From: an uncultured Chloroflexota bacterium
GTDB taxonomy: Bacteria; Chloroflexota; Limnocylindria; Limnocylindrales; CSP1-4
Reading direction: 5' to 3'
NCBI GenBank assembly: GCA_903930745.1
Contig: CAIYZX010000524.1
Coordinates: forward strand, 1-7,422
Length of the DNA stretch: 7,422 nucleotides
In this document: piece after piece, positions 6,094 through 7,422 of the stretch
Layout: each line of letters opens with the position of its first letter
Position numbering within the stretch: position 1 is the first letter of the stretch
Notes under the pieces: generated by a model
The model's database searches: none
What the model was told of the DNA's origin: nothing
Seen by the model: only the letters and a program-made list of their open reading frames with translations
Translations under genes and position numbers: made by a program

Positions 6094-6870
6094 GTGCCCC
6101 AGATCCATCTCCACGCAGAGCCCGGCGACTACGCCAAGGTCTGCCTGATCCCCGGCGATCCCAATCGCGCCACGCGCATTGCCGCCCGCTTCGACGGCGG
6201 TCTCGAGGCCACGAAGCTCGTCACCTCGCACCGCGGCCTGCTGGGCTACACCGGCACCGTGAACGGCGTCCCGGTGTCCGTGCAGACCACGATGATGGGC
6301 ACGCCCACCACGTCCATCGTGATGGAGGAGCTCCTCAACCTGGGCGTGGAGACGTTCATCCGCGTGGGGACCACGGGCGGCTTCGAGCCGCTGAACATCG
6401 GCGACGTGGTGGTGGCGATGTCCGCCGCCGCGGCCACCGGCATGGGCTCCGTGCTGGGCGCGGGCGAGCCCACGGCCCCCACCGCGGACTTCGAGGTGGT
6501 GAAGGCCCTGGAGGCTGCGGCCCAGGCGAACGGCCTGGTGACGCACGTTGGCCCGGTTGTCACTTCCGACGTCTTCTACGACCCGCATCCGGGCGGCGTG
6601 GTCCGCTGGGGCCGCCGCGGCTACCTCTCCGTGGAGATGGAGACGGCCGCGGTCTACCTGCTGGCGATGCGCGAGCGTGCCAAGGGCCGGCCGGTTCGAG
6701 CCGGGTCCATCCTGACCGTCTCGGACGTGCTGGCGGACCCGGACTTCCACCCGGAGGTCCGGACCATCGGCGAGAACTCCTGGTATCGCCCGCCGGAAGA
6801 GGAGGTCACGCGGCGCGTGGACCTCACGATCGGGGCGGCGATGGCGGCCGCGGCGGCGCTGGGGGCCTAG
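6094..6870 (+). CDS. Nucleoside phosphorylase of the PNP/UDP (NP-I) family, probably purine type
   Basis: 258-residue cytoplasmic enzyme that splits nucleosides with phosphate into free base and (deoxy)ribose-1-phosphate. Family marks in order: PGDPNRA phosphate loop (20-26), MGTPTTSIVMEEL (68-80), FIRVGTTGGFEPLNIGD (88-104), SDVFYDP (158-164), VEMETAAVY (180-188; the MET glutamate contacts ribose) and TVSDVLAD (208-215). Asp211 matches the catalytic Asp of DeoD-type purine phosphorylases. The SDVFYDP region resembles DeoD and lacks the Gln/Arg pair that uridine phosphorylases use for uracil, although RVGTTG is uridine-phosphorylase-like. Purine nucleosides are therefore favoured, with uridine or methylthioadenosine as alternatives. 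The start is GTG. The gene is third in the plus-strand group after cdd, downstream of a hairpin, so it may be transcribed at a different level from cdd. Confidence 0.9.
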   Translation: MPQIHLHAEPGDYAKVCLIPGDPNRATRIAARFDGGLEATKLVTSHRGLLGYTGTVNGVPVSVQTTMMGTPTTSIVMEELLNLGVETFIRVGTTGGFEPLNIGDVVVAMSAAAATGMGSVLGAGEPTAPTADFEVVKALEAAAQANGLVTHVGPVVTSDVFYDPHPGGVVRWGRRGYLSVEMETAAVYLLAMRERAKGRPVRAGSILTVSDVLADPDFHPEVRTIGENSWYRPPEEEVTRRVDLTIGAAMAAAAALGA

Positions 6871-6909
6871 CGCCCCGGACCGCGTTCGCGACTGGCTTCA
6901 ACGGCTTCG

Positions 6910-6931
6910 GCGCCCGGGTTCGCCCGGGCGC
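6910..6931. terminator. Perfect 9-bp hairpin with TTCG loop between convergent genes
   Basis: GCGCCCGGG (6910-6918) and CCCGGGCGC (6923-6931) form a perfect stem closed by TTCG on the plus strand, the sequence of an extra-stable UUCG tetraloop in RNA. It lies 39 bases after the phosphorylase stop and 28 bases beyond the stop of the minus-strand gene. There is no T-run on either side, so it would be an L-shaped (stem only) terminator, perhaps acting in both directions. Confidence 0.6.
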
Positions 6932-6942
6932 TTCGGCTTCCT

Positions 6943-6957
6943 GGGACGCCGTGTCCC
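6943..6957 (-). terminator. Small hairpin just after the PLP-enzyme stop
   Basis: GGGAC (6943-6947) and GTCCC (6953-6957) flank a five-base loop, two bases beyond the minus-strand stop codon. It is short and may be chance; together with the stem at 6910-6931 it could help end the minus-strand transcript. Confidence 0.25.
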
Positions 6958-6959
6958 GT

Positions 6960-7422
6960 TCAGGCCTGGACGAAGGAGAGCCCCAGCTCGAAGTCCGCCA
7001 CCAGGTCGTCCACGTCCTCGCAGCCAACCGAGACGCGGACGATCGCGCCGTCCTTCGGCCGCGGGTAGACCAGCGTGAAGACGTCGCCCAGGCTGACGCC
7101 GATGTCGCACAGCCGAAGGTGGTCCGTGAACGCCTCCATGCCCGCCTGCCCGCCCTTGGGCTTGAAGGTGAGCATGGCGCCGAACTCGTCACCCAGCAGG
7201 CTCTGCGCGAGGGCGTGGTCCGGGTGCGACGCGAGGCCCGGGTAGCGGACCCACTCCACCTTGGGGTGCCCCTCGAGGAAGCGCGCCAGGGCGAGGGCGT
7301 TCTCGCTCCCCTTCGTGCTGCGCAGGGGCAGCGTCCGCACGCCGCGCAGGACGAGGAAGCTGGAGAACGGGCTGGCCGCCTGGCCGAAGGTGTCCGTCTG
7401 CTTGCGGATGGGGTCGATGAGC
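6960..7422 (-). CDS. PLP-dependent Cys/Met metabolism enzyme (cystathionine gamma-synthase/lyase or O-acetylhomoserine sulfhydrylase type), C-terminal part
   Basis: The last 153 residues of a transsulfuration-family enzyme; the frame is open to the window edge at 7421, so the PLP lysine and N-terminal two thirds are missing. The start of the fragment (DPIRKQTDTFGQAASPFSSF) follows the family pattern after the PLP lysine region, then LVLRGVRTLPLR, SENALALARFLEGHP, VEWVRYPGLASHPDH, DEFGAMLTFKPKGG, VSLGDVFTLV and VRVSVGCEDVDDLVADFE, the last carrying the conserved Arg that binds the substrate carboxylate. Between TLV and VRVSVG there are only about nine residues (YPRPKDGAI). Common members have a longer loop with an S/T-x-(T/S)-H motif and a helix there, so this is a shortened variant. 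It points toward the phosphorylase, so it is a separate unit. Exact reaction (gamma-synthase, gamma-lyase or sulfhydrylase) cannot be settled from this part. Confidence 0.85.
   Translation of the reverse strand, partial: LIDPIRKQTDTFGQAASPFSSFLVLRGVRTLPLRSTKGSENALALARFLEGHPKVEWVRYPGLASHPDHALAQSLLGDEFGAMLTFKPKGGQAGMEAFTDHLRLCDIGVSLGDVFTLVYPRPKDGAIVRVSVGCEDVDDLVADFELGLSFVQA

Noticed and set aside
5048..6750. Long minus-strand open frames opposite cdd and the phosphorylase gene
   Set aside because: Low-complexity His/Arg/Gly-rich translations, no ribosome sites of note, fully overlapped by genes with intact catalytic motifs.

Overview
This 7.4 kb stretch is very GC-rich and densely coding. It comes from a bacterium with high-GC codon use, free use of GTG and TTG starts, strong GGAGG ribosome binding sites, and a lipid-anchored binding protein on a long Pro/Ala/Thr linker. 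That linker style is common in high-GC Chloroflexota (Limnocylindria-like lineages) and is also compatible with Actinomycetota. The assignment is an impression from sequence style, not a search result.

Layout. Bases 1-4421, minus strand, hold a nucleoside-type ABC importer operon of the BMP/PnrA class, read from right to left. The order is a substrate-binding lipoprotein (3279-4421), a double-domain ATPase (1691-3196), permease 1 (492-1694) and permease 2 (1-495, cut by the window edge). The ATPase and the two permeases are joined by 4-base ATGA overlaps. An 82-base gap with a strong GC hairpin separates the lipoprotein gene from the ATPase gene. A divergent intergenic region of 126 bases (4422-4547) follows. 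Bases 4548-6870, plus strand, hold a CoA-binding (YccU-like) protein, a two-domain cytidine deaminase overlapping it by one base, and, after an 80-base gap with a perfect hairpin, a purine-type nucleoside phosphorylase. A convergent hairpin region (6871-6959) separates these from the 3' part of a minus-strand PLP enzyme of the Cys/Met metabolism family (6960-7422), which looks unrelated to nucleosides.

How the genes fit together. The lipoprotein should capture nucleosides outside the membrane and the ATPase and two permeases should import them. Cytidine deaminase would convert cytidine and deoxycytidine to uridine and deoxyuridine, and the phosphorylase would split nucleosides into base and (deoxy)ribose-1-phosphate. 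Together this reads as a compact nucleoside uptake and salvage/catabolism locus. The CoA-binding protein is the unexplained partner.

No RNA genes, mobile elements or CRISPR arrays were seen. I found no clear evidence of a wholly new system. The points most worth checking are the CoA-binding protein coupled to cdd, the E. coli-type long deaminase with an HGE instead of HAE motif, the shortened C-terminal region of the PLP enzyme, and the intra-operon hairpins.
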